Program-made: the position numbers and the translations under genes
The notes under the pieces: model-generated
Told to the model about the DNA's origin: nothing
What the model saw: only the letters and a program-made list of their open reading frames with translations
The model's database searches: none
In this document: positions 1 through 7,706 of the stretch, in pieces
How positions within the stretch are numbered: the stretch's first letter is position 1
Layout of the letters: each line of letters begins with the position of its first letter
Origin: Spirochaeta isovalerica
Lineage (GTDB): Bacteria > Spirochaetota > Spirochaetia > DSM-2461
Direction: 5' to 3'
Length of the DNA stretch: 64,000 nucleotides
Assembly: GCF_014207565.1 (NCBI RefSeq)
Contig: NZ_JACHGJ010000003.1
Location: 47,851-111,850 of the forward strand

Positions 1-426
1 ATATTCTGCTAATAAATTTTGAGATATAATAATATCGTTATCGGAAGGAATCTTCTGGAGAATTTCTTCACGAAGTTCTTTTGCTTCTTTGTTGGTTGGA
101 TTAAGTTTAATCGCTTCATTCAGAAGATTTAAAGCACTTTTGTAAGTAATAATATCTTCATCTTTAAGGGTATTTAAAATAATCGAGGCTTCATCGTATA
201 ACTCTTTGCATTTTGCTGCATTTTCGGGAGAGATTTCTTCCGGAGCAATTCCGATAATAACTTCAGCCTGGTGAATCAGATCTTCGAGACCCGGCCATGC
301 AGGATCGATCTTAAACAATACAAGAAGTTCATGATAGCCTTCCAGTTGTCTCTCGGTAGGCTCTGCTGAAATAACCGGAAAAGTGAAGAGACTTAGTAAC
401 AACAGGATTTCAATCTTTCTTCTCAT
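1..426 (-). CDS. Exported protein, paralogue of its upstream neighbour (3' end outside window)
   Basis: An open frame starts at the ATG at 426 and runs off the left edge, so only the first 142 residues are visible. Residues 1-21 form a signal peptide (MRRK, then a leucine-rich core ending VISAEP). The mature part is helical and acidic. The segment near residue 40 (DPAWPGLEDL) matches YPDMPGLSELL in the gene at 442-1023, and both continue with a similar Ala/Glu helix, so the two are tandem paralogues. A later stretch (LNEAIKLNPTNKEAKEL) looks like a TPR-type helix pair. An AAGG sequence lies just before the start and the two genes are 15 bases apart, so they are probably one operon. I do not recognise the family. 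The protein is probably periplasmic or outer-membrane associated. Confidence 0.6.
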   Translation of the reverse strand, partial: MRRKIEILLLLSLFTFPVISAEPTERQLEGYHELLVLFKIDPAWPGLEDLIHQAEVIIGIAPEEISPENAAKCKELYDEASIILNTLKDEDIITYKSALNLLNEAIKLNPTNKEAKELREEILQKIPSDNDIIISQNLLAEY

Positions 427-441
427 GCCTTTTTTCTGCCT

Positions 442-1023
442 TCAGAATCCTTTTAAAGAATCATAATATTTTTTGTAGACTAAAGCCTTCAGTTTGATAA
501 AATCAGGATTATTCTCTATAGCTTCATTGTTTGACAATTCTCTTATCGTTGAAAAAGACTTATATAAATCACCATCCATATATTCTTTCATAGCCCTCTC
601 ATAGAGACCTCTCAGGCCAGATGACATAATAATAGGTCTATTTCCGCCTTTTTCAAAAAGCATGACATCCTTTAACTTGATTGCCGGAATATTATCCGGA
701 TTGAGACATATAGATTCTGTTACCAGATCCATGGCCTGCAATACTTGTATTTCCGTTTTGGTCTCCAACTGCCAGATTTTTAAAGCATCTTCATATAATA
801 ATTGACTCTGATTTATACAATACTGATCTATCTTTACCTGATTGATGCCCAGTCGTGATTCCGCTGCGGATAGTAATTCTGATAATCCAGGCATGTCGGG
901 ATAGGATTTCCATAGTATGAGCAGGTCATAGTATTCTTTCGCCTGGAGTTCCAACTCTTCCTGAGAATTGAGGCTGAATGTGATTGAACACAATAATAAA
1001 AAGATTAATAGTTTAGCTTTCAA
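442..1023 (-). CDS. Exported protein of unknown function (tandem paralogue)
   Basis: A 193-residue protein with a signal peptide (MKAKLLIFLLLCSITFSLNSQ). The predicted cleavage is after a Ser/Gln region rather than at a clear lipobox. The remainder is helical, and a segment near residue 95 (TESICLNPDNIPAIKL) resembles a TPR helix, like the corresponding part of the downstream paralogue. The shared PGL(S/E)(E/D)L motif about 45 residues in supports duplication. No catalytic motif is visible. The DNA is visibly AT-richer than the rest of the window, as in the next genes to the right. A role as a TPR-like scaffold in the envelope is only a guess from the helical repeats. Confidence 0.55.
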   Translation of the reverse strand: MKAKLLIFLLLCSITFSLNSQEELELQAKEYYDLLILWKSYPDMPGLSELLSAAESRLGINQVKIDQYCINQSQLLYEDALKIWQLETKTEIQVLQAMDLVTESICLNPDNIPAIKLKDVMLFEKGGNRPIIMSSGLRGLYERAMKEYMDGDLYKSFSTIRELSNNEAIENNPDFIKLKALVYKKYYDSLKGF

Positions 1024-1061
1024 AAAACATACCTTTTCAATTCTATCATGCAGTTATATTA

Positions 1062-1466
1062 TTACTCTTTTCCTGTATATAAATCATCTAAATCAACAAC
1101 TTCAATACCCTGTTTATTTAAGTTGTAGCCGGCTTTTTCAATTGAGATATACATAGCATCAGGAAAGGATTTAAAATAACGGAACATTTCAGTTGGAAAT
1201 CCTCCTTTTCCTGAAAAATCGGGATGATCAACTATATAAAAATCGGATCCTTTTCTTTCCAGTTTTATCTGAAAATCCGGGACTTCTTCATCCGAGAAAG
1301 TTAACCAATGGACCAATCTTCTGTCCGATGTATCAATTCCCGACAGAAACATACATTTGTTTATTACATCGTGGGCGGAAGATAAGGACGTAAGATCGTG
1401 ATTTTCTTCTTTTATCTGCCAAAGACCCCGTTTCAGACTCTTTTTGATTGTTGCTCGACATATCAT
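1062..1466 (-). CDS. Small hypothetical protein, probably frameshifted at its 5' end
   Basis: A 134-residue frame with no family that I recognise. It is acidic toward the C-terminus (VVDLDDLY) and has a central segment rich in aromatics (HWLTF, FYIVDHPDF). The annotated ATG at 1466 has only a modest AAAGG upstream. A different ATG at 1494, in another frame, has a much better ribosome site (GGAGGAG, 7 bases upstream). Reading from 1494 gives about 18 sensible residues up to a run of five A at 1441-1445. Removing one base there joins this start cleanly to the main frame (…SNNQK then SLKRGLWQ…). I infer a single-base slip or sequencing error. The true product would then be about 10 residues longer. 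Confidence 0.45.
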   Translation of the reverse strand: MICRATIKKSLKRGLWQIKEENHDLTSLSSAHDVINKCMFLSGIDTSDRRLVHWLTFSDEEVPDFQIKLERKGSDFYIVDHPDFSGKGGFPTEMFRYFKSFPDAMYISIEKAGYNLNKQGIEVVDLDDLYTGKE

Positions 1467-1495
1467 AGATTTTACCTTTATCGTTATTCAGCATT

Positions 1496-1795
1496 TTAAA
1501 TCTCCTCCAGAGATTTTTCTTTTATCGTCATCATTTCTTCAATAATATTAACATATTTCGAGTCGAGAAATTGGATAGAATATCTCTTTACAATCTCAAG
1601 TAAATGAAAACTCAGACGGCTAAGAGCAAATTCTATCATTTCCAAAGGGATCTCATTATAGAAAGCTTCGGCTATTGATCCGGCAATAGCTGCCTGGGTG
1701 TCCGCATCACCTCCCAGTGAAATAGCATTTCTTAGAGCATCTTCAAAATTCTCTGACTCGAGAAAACAGATTATTGATTCGGGAACTGATTGCTG
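1496..1795 (-). pseudogene. C-terminal stub of an ADP-ribosylglycohydrolase
   Basis: On the minus strand the residues SVPESIICFLES, NAISLGGDADTQAAIAGSIAEAF and the helices that follow match the last third of the DraG / ADP-ribosylglycohydrolase family. The GGDxDTxAA motif is the C-terminal metal-binding signature. The N-terminal two thirds (first metal-binding motif and most of the helical barrel) are missing. The family homology stops near 1790-1795. Beyond that the same minus-strand frame stays open to an ATG at 1936, but there it only reads the complement of a different gene stub. The stub could not form the two-metal site alone, so it is almost certainly non-functional. It ends in a TAA at 1496-1498, next to the ribosome site of the following small gene. 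Confidence 0.7.
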
Positions 1796-1796
1796 A

Positions 1797-1973
1797 CACA
1801 ACGTAACGGATTGGACAAACGAAGATTTTGAAACTCTGACAAAACTGGTAATCGATAAATCGGTCGAATTCAACTGTCCCATACTTTCCATGCCCGGAGG
1901 CGGATACAGCATGAAGACCGCCGTGGATTTATCCATTCGTCACGCCGGTCTTCTGGATAGCTACAGAAACTGA
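1797..1973 (+). pseudogene. C-terminal stub of a histone deacetylase / AcuC-like protein
   Basis: On the plus strand a frame without a start codon, bounded upstream by TGA at 1794-1796 and ended by TGA at 1971-1973, reads WTNEDFETLTKLVIDK, then PILSMPGGGYSMKTA, then a final helix. This pattern (an NEDF-type helix, then a strand and GGGY) is the C-terminal end of the class II histone deacetylase / acetoin-utilisation deacetylase fold, where the GGY loop carries the conserved tyrosine. The catalytic histidines and zinc ligands lie further upstream in that family and are absent. The stub abuts the oppositely oriented glycohydrolase stub, which points to a deletion or inversion scar. Identification rests on motif memory only. 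Confidence 0.5.
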
Positions 1974-1976
1974 CCC

Positions 1977-2324
1977 CTACATCTCCTCATCCTCAACAAG
2001 ATTCCCGTCGCCAACCGTATCGAGAACCACAGAATGAACATCGTAATCGAACCATGTCCTAAAAATATCCAGCGTAAACCCCTCGGGCCGAATGTCATCG
2101 TCGGGATAGTGGCCGCTCAGCTCGTATTCCAGCAGGTCGAGATAGTTCTCTTCAATCCACTCTTCGATGGACTCAGCCTCATCATCGCTGACCAGATAGA
2201 CAGTCCTGTCCTCGTTGATCATCTCCAGAGTCATCTTTCCCCCGTCGTCATAGGGGTCGTTTTTATTTATCCAGTCCAGTGCGGGCTGTTTATATGTCAG
2301 TACCAGAGCGCCTCTGTTTATCAT
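1977..2324 (-). CDS. Conserved acidic protein of unknown function
   Basis: A 115-residue, strongly acidic protein with no signal peptide. The N-terminus (MINRGALVLTYKQPALDWI) and the pattern 'VYLVSDDEAES…W(I/F)…' followed by a C-terminal FRTWFDYDVHSVV resemble a widely distributed small family with no assigned role; that match is from memory. Its ATG (2322-2324) overlaps the TAA of hrpB (2324-2326) by one base, so the two are probably translationally coupled. The coupling makes co-expression with the helicase likely but says nothing about mechanism. Confidence 0.6.
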   Translation of the reverse strand: MINRGALVLTYKQPALDWINKNDPYDDGGKMTLEMINEDRTVYLVSDDEAESIEEWIEENYLDLLEYELSGHYPDDDIRPEGFTLDIFRTWFDYDVHSVVLDTVGDGNLVEDEEM

Positions 2325-4798
2325 TATTTTCTCCTCTTCGCCCGGTTCGTGGGCTCGGCCTCATAGGGATTATCGGGCCAGTAGTGTTTGGGGTACCGGC
2401 CTTTCAGGTCCTTTTTCACTTCATTGTAGGTGTTATCCCAGAAGCTTTTCAAGTCTCTGGTTATCTGAATGGGACGGGAGGCCGGCGAGAGAAGATGGAT
2501 TGTCAGCTGATGCTTTCCTCCGCAGAGAAGAGGCGTTCTGTCCAGTCCGAAAAGCTCCTGCAGCCTCACCCTCAGGAATGGTTCCTTTTCAGAATAATCA
2601 ATGGGAATTTTCGATCCGCTGGGCACGATGAGGTGTGTCGGTGCCAGTTCATCCAATTGCCTGAGCTGTGTCCAGTCAACCAACCCCTTCAAGGCATCGA
2701 GAAGAGGAATCTCGGCTAACCGGCTTTTCAGGTTTACAGCTCCGAGAAAAGGCGTCAGCCAATCCATATTCTCTGTAAGGGCTTCATCTCTGAGATCGGG
2801 GTATTCCTCGAAACCTTCGCGGCGAAGGAAGAGAATACGGTTGCGGAACAGTGTCGCTTCTTTGTTCCAGTTCAGGTCATTCAAACCGCCTTGTGCCAGA
2901 TAGCGGCACAGCGCTTCGCGGAAACGTTCCGGTTCAATGCTGTTCAGTTTCTGTTCTTTCAGAACCAGGTGGCCGAGTTTTCTCATTTTCAGAGCGGCAA
3001 AGCGGTTTTTTTCTTTATCGAAGTCCAGCGTTTCCTCTTCTCTGATCGCCTCTCCGAGTTTTTCCAGAATTTCCTCTTCCCTCAGAGCAGCGGCAAGAGA
3101 AATCCGCGGAACAGATCCTGTTCCTCCCAGCGAGGGAATAACCAGATAATCGCAGTGGGAGAGAGAATCTCCTTCTTCAATCGAAGCCTGGCTGCCGTTG
3201 GAAAGAGAATAGGTTCCATCAGCCCTTCTTTTTCCGACTCTATCGGGGTATGCTGATAGGAGAAGCGAACCGGCAGTAATTTCTGAAACGGTACTCTGCT
3301 CTTTTTTCCCTTTCCCCATGGAACGGCTGTACTCCTTGATCCGGTTTGCCGCATTCCTGTCGATTGATCCTCCGGGAGGGGTCTTACCTGTCAGAGCTTC
3401 CAGTCTGTATAATATGTCAGTCTGATGATAATCCCTGGGGAATCGCAGGCAGTCTCTCTCGGAAAGGATAGCCGCCAGATCTCTGGCTTTTCGGGGGGCT
3501 CCGGCTTTATCTCCATCCAGAACCATGGCTCCCAGTCGGGGGTGTAGCGGCAGATCGCTGATTTGCTTTCCTTTTCCGGTTATCCCTGTCCTGTCGACGG
3601 CGCCCAGTTCCTCCAGAAGCATCCGTCCGCCACGGAAGATCGAGTCATTCGGTCTGGTCAGCCATGTCAGTTTACTGTAGTCGTTATAGCCCCAACGGGC
3701 GAGAACCAGCGCCAGACCGCAGAGGTCTTCAACGGCGATTCCCGGTTCTCCGAAGGGATCGAGCCGTTTGTGTTCATTCCAGAGGCGGTAACATAGGCCG
3801 CTTTCAAGCCGTCCCGCCCGTCCCGTTCTCTGATCGGCCGATGCCCGGGAGACAGGCAGAGTTTCCAGGCTGTCCATTCCCATCCGGGGATCGAACCGGG
3901 GAGTACGTATCAGCCCCGAATCGATGACCACCCGGATTCCTTTTATCGTCAGGCTCGATTCGGCAATGGAGGTCGCGAGAACGATTTTACGTTTTCCCTC
4001 TTCGGCCGGTTCGATAGCCAGTTCCTGTTCCTCCCGCGAAAGGTTTCCATAAAGAGGAAAGACTTCAATAGAACCGGGAAGAGAATCTGAGAGCATCGAC
4101 TGGACTCGCCGGATTTCCCCGACGCCCGGAAGAAAGACAAGAATGCTGCCCCTTTCCTCCCTGACCGCTTCCCTGATAATCCAGACCGTGTGGTCGATCA
4201 GATCCCGGTCCCGGTCCTCCCTGTAGCGGATCTCGACGGGGTAGCTTTTTCCCTCGCTGGATATTACCGGTGCGCTGCCCAGATATTCGGCAACGGGAGC
4301 CGCATCGAGGGTGGCCGACATGACCATAATCTTCAGGTCTTCCCGGAGAATCTCCCGGCTCTCCTTTAGAAGCGTAAGAGCCAGATCGGCATCGAGAGAG
4401 CGTTCGTGAAATTCGTCGAAAATGACTAGAGCCGTATCGCCCAGTTCCGGGTCGCGAACCAGTCTGTTGAGAAACACCCCTTCTGTAACCACTTCGATGA
4501 TTGTGCGGTCCGATACTTTTCTGTCCAGATGAACCGAATATCCGACCCGTTCACCGGTCTTTTCTCCCAGCTGCCGGGCCATCCACCAGGCGGCGTTCCG
4601 TGCGGCCAGCCGCCTGGGTTCCAGCATGACTATTTTTTTTCCCTTCAACCAGGGCCGATCGATCAGTTCAAGGGGGACGGCTGTGGTCTTCCCCGCTCCG
4701 GGAGGCGCCTCGATAACCAGGGAAGATTCCCTTTCGAGAGTTTCCAGAATTTGAGGCATTACATCGTATACGGGAAGGTCACGGTTCATGAGCAGCAT
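2324..4798 (-). CDS. hrpB: ATP-dependent RNA helicase HrpB
   Basis: The 824-residue length is normal for HrpB. Visible in order: Walker A (APPGAGKTT, about residue 38), motif Ib region, DEFHER (motif II, DEAH-family variant, about 130), SAT (motif III, MSATLDA), the second RecA domain with FLPG and ATSIAESSLTI, and QRTGRAGR (motif VI, about 325). The ratchet/HA2 region and the C-terminal HrpB-specific domain (PILxLxPAxRPIQITxDLxxFW) follow. These proteins are DExH-box RNA helicases whose exact substrate is poorly known; some bacteria use relatives in mRNA processing. Start choice is open: ATG 4798 or the ATG three codons later, and neither has a good ribosome site. The gene is followed by a coupled acidic protein. 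Confidence 0.93.
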   Translation of the reverse strand: MLLMNRDLPVYDVMPQILETLERESSLVIEAPPGAGKTTAVPLELIDRPWLKGKKIVMLEPRRLAARNAAWWMARQLGEKTGERVGYSVHLDRKVSDRTIIEVVTEGVFLNRLVRDPELGDTALVIFDEFHERSLDADLALTLLKESREILREDLKIMVMSATLDAAPVAEYLGSAPVISSEGKSYPVEIRYREDRDRDLIDHTVWIIREAVREERGSILVFLPGVGEIRRVQSMLSDSLPGSIEVFPLYGNLSREEQELAIEPAEEGKRKIVLATSIAESSLTIKGIRVVIDSGLIRTPRFDPRMGMDSLETLPVSRASADQRTGRAGRLESGLCYRLWNEHKRLDPFGEPGIAVEDLCGLALVLARWGYNDYSKLTWLTRPNDSIFRGGRMLLEELGAVDRTGITGKGKQISDLPLHPRLGAMVLDGDKAGAPRKARDLAAILSERDCLRFPRDYHQTDILYRLEALTGKTPPGGSIDRNAANRIKEYSRSMGKGKKEQSTVSEITAGSLLLSAYPDRVGKRRADGTYSLSNGSQASIEEGDSLSHCDYLVIPSLGGTGSVPRISLAAALREEEILEKLGEAIREEETLDFDKEKNRFAALKMRKLGHLVLKEQKLNSIEPERFREALCRYLAQGGLNDLNWNKEATLFRNRILFLRREGFEEYPDLRDEALTENMDWLTPFLGAVNLKSRLAEIPLLDALKGLVDWTQLRQLDELAPTHLIVPSGSKIPIDYSEKEPFLRVRLQELFGLDRTPLLCGGKHQLTIHLLSPASRPIQITRDLKSFWDNTYNEVKKDLKGRYPKHYWPDNPYEAEPTNRAKRRK

Positions 4799-4838
4799 TG
4801 TACAGGAGTGAGTCGTTTGTGGGAACTGATTGAGCTCT

Positions 4839-6023
4839 TCAGGAGATTTTCTTCAGTTTCATAAATTTGTATTCTTCAATCAGCTGATTGTACTTATCAA
4901 AGACAATGCCGGCTACGCTTTCCCAGGAGCGGTAGAGGTCTCTGTAGGCCCCTTCCCCTGTCTTGCGCAACAGGTCTCTATCAGCCAGAATTTCTGTTAT
5001 TTTATCAGCATAAGCTTCCGATGTATCGCTGCTTAAAAAGCCGTTTACCTTATCGACTACGCCGTTTGCCGTCGTAGCCCCTTCGATGAATACTGTAGGA
5101 ACAGACAATCCCGCTGCTTCTCTTGTCGCCAGCGAAGCATTATCGTAAAGCGAGGGGAACAGAAAGAGATCGGCTGTACTGTAAATCGCTTTCAGCTCCT
5201 TGCGGTCATAGACGGGACCTATAAACTGAACTTTTTCCCGCAGCCCCGGTTTCCTGACCAGATTCTCCATTTCCTGAAGGTCGCTTCCGTTACCGACAAA
5301 GCGCATCTGGAAATCCATTCCCCGGTCATGAAGAATTTTCAGGGCTTCGATAATCCGGCGGATGTTTTTCACCCATCGGTGCTGTCCCACATAGAGAAAG
5401 ACCGGAGAAGAGTCATCGGTTCTGAGCAGCTGTCTTCCCGAACGGATCAGCTCTTTCCTGTCTTCATTTTCCTGAACGGCAATATCGCTGCCGTTCGGAA
5501 CATAATCGACAGGCCCTTTATATCCGTATGATCTCAGGGTATCTATTATCGCTTCATTGGGAACCCATACAGCATCGGCGCTGTCGTAGAACTGAACTAT
5601 GAGTTTAATCAGCTGATCCAGCGGGGTGTCCAGAGGAAGCCACCGGGCAAAATCGTCGCGGTATTTGGAATGGAAAGTCGCCACCATGGGGATGTTCCGT
5701 TTCTTTGACAACGAGAGAGCATAGCCGCCGCTGACAAAAGGGCAGTGGGCGTGGACTATATCGAAAGGTATTGTTTCAATCCTTTCATTAAATGATCTAT
5801 CTATTCTGGGCAGCCCGAGCCGGTAGGGCCCTTTTCTCTGAATAGGCAGGGAGGCGAATCGGAGGATGTGCTCCTGCGAATCCCTGTATCCGGGAACCCT
5901 CGGTCCTATGGCAAATGAAGGACTGTATTTTTTGTTGAGCCAAAAGGCATAGTTCTGGGCGGTTATAGCCACTCCATCCATAATCGGCGCCAGAGAATCA
6001 TTGAATTGACCGCTAATAATCAT
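4839..6023 (-). CDS. GT4-family glycosyltransferase, glycolipid-synthase type
   Basis: A 394-residue GT-B enzyme. The N-terminal half has PIMDGVAITAQNYA and DIVHAHCPF. The C-terminal nucleotide-sugar domain has YVGQHRWVKNI, a conserved FIGPVYDR and the acidic pair region SLYDNASLATREAAGLSVP, which holds the E in the family's EX7E position. The pattern matches the branch containing diacylglycerol glucosyltransferases and mannosyltransferases of Gram-positives and spirochaetes. A membrane glycolipid synthase is therefore the likeliest role, acting at the cytoplasmic face. The donor sugar cannot be read from sequence. No signal or transmembrane segment is present. The gene stands alone, with a short gap before hrpB and a divergent membrane protein upstream. 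Confidence 0.8.
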   Translation of the reverse strand: MIISGQFNDSLAPIMDGVAITAQNYAFWLNKKYSPSFAIGPRVPGYRDSQEHILRFASLPIQRKGPYRLGLPRIDRSFNERIETIPFDIVHAHCPFVSGGYALSLSKKRNIPMVATFHSKYRDDFARWLPLDTPLDQLIKLIVQFYDSADAVWVPNEAIIDTLRSYGYKGPVDYVPNGSDIAVQENEDRKELIRSGRQLLRTDDSSPVFLYVGQHRWVKNIRRIIEALKILHDRGMDFQMRFVGNGSDLQEMENLVRKPGLREKVQFIGPVYDRKELKAIYSTADLFLFPSLYDNASLATREAAGLSVPTVFIEGATTANGVVDKVNGFLSSDTSEAYADKITEILADRDLLRKTGEGAYRDLYRSWESVAGIVFDKYNQLIEEYKFMKLKKIS

Positions 6024-6144
6024 ATCTATTTCAGCCTCTACAACTGTAATTTATAAATCACTCAAATCATCGTCAAACAATATTTAATTGAAGTTAGATC
6101 TTTATGAGAAGGAAAGCTGTTCTATAATTAAAGAAGGAGGTCTT

Positions 6145-6780
6145 ATGGTTGATTATACTGCCGGGGGCGGAGAAGAGAAGAAAAAATCCGGTTGTCTCAC
6201 GGTCCTTATTATTATTGTTGCCATTCTGGCCGGATTGGGCACCGCTGTCTATTTTCTGCTTCCGTCTATCATTGCCGGAGCTGTATCGGGCGGTTTCGCC
6301 TCAGGAATACTGCCCGATGAAGTCCTGATGCAATTGGAAACAATTAATGTTCAGATCGATGAAAACATCGGTCAGTTGGAGCAATACGGACTGGATAACG
6401 ATGAAATACGGACTCTAGTGGAATCAATTGATTACGGAACTGTGGAATCTGTACTGGATGAGCTGGAAGGCATGGAGAATGTCACGACTTCCGACCTGAT
6501 TGATCTGATGGACCGCCGCGTCGATTTATCGGCTGTCGATCTGGAAAGGGTCAAAAAAGATTTCAATAGTCAGATTCCCGAAGAGAACCTGAACAGGTTG
6601 CTGGAACAGGCACGTGAGAACCCTCTTTTTGCCAAAGCAGCCTTCAATATATTCAAAGAGACTCTGCTGAAATCTCTCGAAAGTGAGGATACCATAATTC
6701 CGGAACCGGAAATGGAGCCGGAACCGGAGCAAAGCGGCGGATCTTCTTCGGGCAGTTCTACAACAAAGAAGAAAAAGTAA
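6145..6780 (+). CDS. Single-pass membrane protein of unknown function
   Basis: I chose the ATG at 6145 because an AAGGAGG sits seven to eight bases upstream; a further in-frame ATG at 6088 lacks one. The product is 211 residues: a short charged N-terminus (GEEKKKSG), one transmembrane helix at about residues 16-38 (VLIIIVAILAGLGTAVYFLL), a long acidic helical domain with repeated leucine spacing, and a low-complexity tail (PEPEMEPEPE, then Ser/Gly, then KKKK). The helical part is presumably outside the membrane, but topology is inferred. The 3' end overlaps the convergent acetyltransferase gene by 23 bases. No family recognised. Confidence 0.6.
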   Translation: MVDYTAGGGEEKKKSGCLTVLIIIVAILAGLGTAVYFLLPSIIAGAVSGGFASGILPDEVLMQLETINVQIDENIGQLEQYGLDNDEIRTLVESIDYGTVESVLDELEGMENVTTSDLIDLMDRRVDLSAVDLERVKKDFNSQIPEENLNRLLEQARENPLFAKAAFNIFKETLLKSLESEDTIIPEPEMEPEPEQSGGSSSGSSTTKKKK

Positions 6781-7654
6781 AGCAGGACACGGACATATCT
6801 ATCTCGAATCCCGCGCCTTTGTACAACCGGAGCGCCTGCTCGTTCTCGCCGTTAACCACCAGCATGCAGTCGTCCAGTCCGTTTTCCTGACCTATGGAAA
6901 TGCCCGCTTTCAGCAGTTCTTTTCCCAGTCCTCTCCCCTGGTATTCCGGGATCAGGGCAATGGGAGCGATAAAGCTGTAAATTCCCGTTTCATCTTCCTC
7001 TTTTATCACTCTGACTATGCCGGCGCCTTTATCTCCATCTCTGAGGATAGCCATTCCTCCGGTCAGAACCGATTTGTCATTATAGTGTTTCAGCACATCT
7101 TCACGGCTCAAAGGTGTTTCCGAGCCCTTAAGGTTCCTGAAAGCGGCATTCCGGATCTCTCCGTACAGTTCCGCATCCCTTTGGGGATCAATCGCTTTCA
7201 GAGAGAAACCCTCGGGAAAACGGGCCGCAGTCTTTTCTTTGTTCTTCCGCACCATGACGAAGGACGTGCGGTAATAGGTAAATCCGAGATCCCTGATCAG
7301 GCTCTGAGTCTCTTTCAGCTTATCGGGGAGAAACATTTCCATTTTGTCTACGGGACAATCGAGGGGGAGGGCCGCTTCCAGAAGTGAGCGGTAATTCTCA
7401 ATATCAGTCTTTTCGCAGTGGAAAATCCGGATACGGGCCCGCTTCCCCTTTACGAAGTACTCATCACAGATAAGCGAAAGGACTCCCCGGAGGTCATCTC
7501 CATCGAAAAGCAGCCATGTGGGATTCTCCGGGCCGATTGCAAAATCTTTCAGATCCTCATCATAGAGAAAGGATTCATCGTGATCATATTTGTGATCTCT
7601 GCAGTAAGCGAGGAAAGAGGTGAGATTTTTATCATTCAGTTCTGTTACGGTCAT
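6758..7654 (-). CDS. GNAT-family N-acetyltransferase (two-domain)
   Basis: A 298-residue protein with a complete C-terminal GNAT domain: beta strands then IALIPEYQGRGLGKELL (the acetyl-CoA pyrophosphate loop, R/Q-x-x-G-x-G/A type), followed by NEQALRLYKGAGFE. The first about 140 residues also have GNAT-like strand spacing and end in SLIRDLGFTYYRTSF, so this may be a tandem-GNAT protein like MshD, with a degenerate N-terminal copy. The acceptor substrate is not predictable. The gene converges on the membrane protein at 6145 and overlaps its end by 23 bases. Confidence 0.75.
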   Translation of the reverse strand: MTVTELNDKNLTSFLAYCRDHKYDHDESFLYDEDLKDFAIGPENPTWLLFDGDDLRGVLSLICDEYFVKGKRARIRIFHCEKTDIENYRSLLEAALPLDCPVDKMEMFLPDKLKETQSLIRDLGFTYYRTSFVMVRKNKEKTAARFPEGFSLKAIDPQRDAELYGEIRNAAFRNLKGSETPLSREDVLKHYNDKSVLTGGMAILRDGDKGAGIVRVIKEEDETGIYSFIAPIALIPEYQGRGLGKELLKAGISIGQENGLDDCMLVVNGENEQALRLYKGAGFEIDMSVSCFTFSSLL

Positions 7655-7706
7655 AGCTTATAATGTTTCAAATACAGGATTTCCGCCAGAGAATAAACAG
7701 TTGGAA

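Noticed and set aside
1800..1936. N-terminal 45 residues of the minus-strand frame continuing from the glycohydrolase stub
   Set aside because: They do not match the glycohydrolase family and are the complement of the deacetylase-like stub.
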